Source of the DNA: JANNWF01 sp038205755
GTDB lineage: Bacteria > Pseudomonadota > Gammaproteobacteria > Xanthomonadales > Xanthomonadaceae
DNA: 43,919 bases
Direction of reading: 5' to 3'
NCBI GenBank assembly: GCA_038205755.1
Contig: JBBRBN010000029.1
Span: forward strand, 1 to 43,919
Shown piece by piece: positions 42,589-43,919 of the stretch. Position numbers and translations under genes: made by a program. The first letter of the stretch is position 1, and every line of letters begins with the position of its first letter. The notes beneath the pieces were generated by a model, which saw only the letters and a program-made list of their open reading frames with translations, was not told the origin of the DNA and made no database searches.

Positions 42589-42620
42589 TACCGCCGGCCT
42601 GAGCCAAGCGACCTGAGCGC

Positions 42621-43349
42621 GTGGATCTGAGCCTGACGACGCTCGGCCTGGCCTTTCTTGCCGGCCTGGTCACCACCCTGTCGCCTTGCGTGCTGCCGAT
42701 CCTGCCGATGATCGCATCGGCCGCGGCCGGTCGTTCTGCACTTGGCTTGGTCGCACTTGCAGCAGGGTTGGCCAGCGCATTTACCGTGGTGGGCGTCGCA
42801 CTGGCCTCAGGCGGCCACCTGCTCGGCATTGAGGAGGACACGCTGCGCACCGCGGCCGGCTTGCTGATGCTGGTGCTCGGCGCGGTACTGCTGAGTTCGC
42901 GTATGCAGGATGGCTTTGCGCGCATCGCGACGCGTTTGGGCAATCGCGGCTACGGCGCACTGCAGCACATCCGCAGCGATCATCCGGCAGCGCAGTTCGC
43001 CGTGGGTGGCCTGATGGGCGTTGCCTGGACACCCTGCGTCGGCCCAACCCTGGGCGCCGCCATTGCCCTCGCAGCCGGTGGCGAAGGCATCGCCAGCGCC
43101 ACCGTGGTGATGCTGTGCTTCAGCGTCGCCGCCGTGGTGCCGCTCACCGCGGCCGGCCTGCTGTCGCGCGGGGCCTTCATGCGCAATCGTGAACGTCTCG
43201 CGCAGGCAGGGCGCTGGGGCCGCATCGCAATGGGTGTCTCGCTGCTGCTGGTCGGTGCGCTGGTGTTGAGCGGCTACGACAAGCTGCTGGAGACATGGCT
43301 GCTGGAACTCGCACCGGATTGGTTAACCGAGCTGACCACGCGCTTCTGA
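42621..43349 (+). CDS. CcdA-family transmembrane thiol-electron carrier
   Basis: The 242-residue protein has about six helices and the paired redox cysteines C23 (TLSPCVLPILP) and C139 (WTPCVGPTLG), the hallmark of CcdA/DsbD membrane domains. It moves reducing power from cytoplasmic thioredoxin to periplasmic thioredoxin-like proteins, most likely the one just upstream. The start is a GTG 32 bp after the thioredoxin gene. Confidence 0.92.
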   Translation: MDLSLTTLGLAFLAGLVTTLSPCVLPILPMIASAAAGRSALGLVALAAGLASAFTVVGVALASGGHLLGIEEDTLRTAAGLLMLVLGAVLLSSRMQDGFARIATRLGNRGYGALQHIRSDHPAAQFAVGGLMGVAWTPCVGPTLGAAIALAAGGEGIASATVVMLCFSVAAVVPLTAAGLLSRGAFMRNRERLAQAGRWGRIAMGVSLLLVGALVLSGYDKLLETWLLELAPDWLTELTTRF

Positions 43350-43410
43350 GCGGAGGGCGTGATCGCGCCTGGTGTCCAGCGACGCTGCGCGCCGCGCCCA
43401 TCCACTAGCC

Positions 43411-43752
43411 GCCTGTCGGACTCAGCCCGCATGTTTCATGACTTCGCGCGATGGTCGCGCAGGATAGTGTTCGCACAAGGGACTACCGAAGGAGCGTCGT
43501 ATCGGGCCATACGACCGACTGAGGAAAATCTCCTGTGCGGACAAGAGACAAGCGAGGGCGCGTGAGATTCATGAAACATGCGGGCTAGCAGACTTAGGTC
43601 GGCCGGGCTGCAAATCCGTCTGCGCGGCCCGAGTCTTCAAAAAAAGTGCACGCCGCCAACTCTTGGCCCATAGCGCTGCTGTGGGCCTGCTAATCGTCGT
43701 TGTCTGTCCTCACGCAGCCAGCAATCGCCTCGACCACCTAAGTCCGACAGGC
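43411..43752. mobile_element. Outer inverted-repeat element interrupted by copy C
   Basis: After removing 43423-43594, the left end reads GCCTGTCGGACTTAGGT, exactly the reverse complement of 43736-43752. The outer unit would be about 170 bp with 17-bp terminal inverted repeats and no coding frame. Confidence 0.55.
43424..43586 (+). mobile_element. 163-bp inverted-repeat element, copy C
   Basis: Perfect 18-bp terminal inverted repeats AGCCCGCATGTTTCATGA / TCATGAAACATGCGGGCT. Inside are GCGCGA-tgg-TCGCGC (43446-43460) and GTCGTAT-6-ATACGAC (43496-43515), and the outer halves are also complementary. GACT occurs at 43419-43422 and 43591-43594, a likely 4-bp target duplication. Confidence 0.85.
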
Positions 43753-43847
43753 TGCTGGGTATCGGCTGGCTGTGTTGTAAAGTGCACCCGAATTCTGGCA
43801 CACGGCTTCGCTTCGTTTGCCGCCTCACAAGTAGCGACCTGATCGCT

Positions 43848-43919
43848 TTACTTGGCGGCCACGATTCTGATCCATCGACGGTCCTGGAAGCGGCCCTGCC
43901 AGCGCTTGATCGATAGCTG
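43848..43919 (-). CDS. C-terminal end of an unidentified protein, cut by the window edge
   Basis: The minus-strand frame open from the edge reads QLSIKRWQGRFQDRRWIRIVAAK and stops at TAA (43848-43850). The basic, Trp-containing tail looks like real protein sequence but I cannot name it. Only 23 residues are visible. Confidence 0.35.
   Translation of the reverse strand, partial: QLSIKRWQGRFQDRRWIRIVAAK

Noticed and set aside
43595..43640. Possible tRNA-Cys fragment (ctgcaaatccgtct)
   Set aside because: The piece resembles a tRNA-Cys anticodon loop, but no acceptor, D or T arms can be formed around it. It is explained by a local hairpin (GGGCTGC with GCGGCCC).

Overview
The window looks like chromosomal DNA of a GC-rich gammaproteobacterium of the Xanthomonadales/Lysobacterales type. 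The main reasons are the acetylated-intermediate arginine genes (N-acetylornithine carbamoyltransferase and N-acetylcitrulline deacetylase instead of argF/argE), an acetylglutamate kinase fused to an acetyltransferase domain, a DksA with a long Lys/Ala/Pro-rich front end, and many REP-type and tandem intergenic repeats. This assignment is inferred from gene content and was not checked by any search.

Layout. 215-5616, minus strand: arginine operon argF'-argG-argE'-argB, preceded by a short leader peptide and terminator that look like a transcription attenuator. Each junction in this operon holds a different repeat: GGGACTC heptamers around the argF'/argG junction, a GGWT tetranucleotide tract in front of argE', and REP copies in front of argB. 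5703-8370: a glycine-zipper lipoprotein, then cysS-sufE. 8476-13412: dksA, yidD, a pyrC that has lost its middle, an M23 peptidase, a Rieske oxygenase, a long block of non-coding repeats and a HIT protein. 13434-16089, minus: dnaX-ybaB-recR, with recR apparently starting at CTG. 16994-20259, minus: a helicase/exonuclease pair like Bacillus MrfA/MrfB. 20332-24561, plus: a GGDEF protein, a TonB-domain lipoprotein, a RIO kinase and an FNR-type regulator. 24645-35179, minus: the complete cbb3 oxidase cluster hemN / ccoN-O-Q-P-(membrane protein)-G-H-I-S-tauE, with perfect FNR boxes before hemN and before ccoN. 35431-35997: a DUF1415 gene. 36040-40355, minus: molybdopterin operon moaA-moaCB-moeA-moaD-moaE plus a small gene, behind a structured leader. 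40978-43349, plus: ECF sigma factor, anti-sigma-like membrane protein, periplasmic thioredoxin and CcdA. The right edge holds nested inverted-repeat elements and the end of a truncated gene.

How it fits together. The FNR protein encoded at 23830-24561 probably switches on hemN and the cbb3 operon, whose boxes match its predicted recognition helix. The sigma/anti-sigma/thioredoxin/CcdA genes look like a self-contained envelope redox-stress circuit. The signals least explained by ordinary annotation are the arginine attenuator, the repeats that write coding sequence into argF' and argG, a dispersed family of about 163-bp inverted-repeat elements (one caught inside another repeat with a 4-bp target duplication), and the pyrC deletion.
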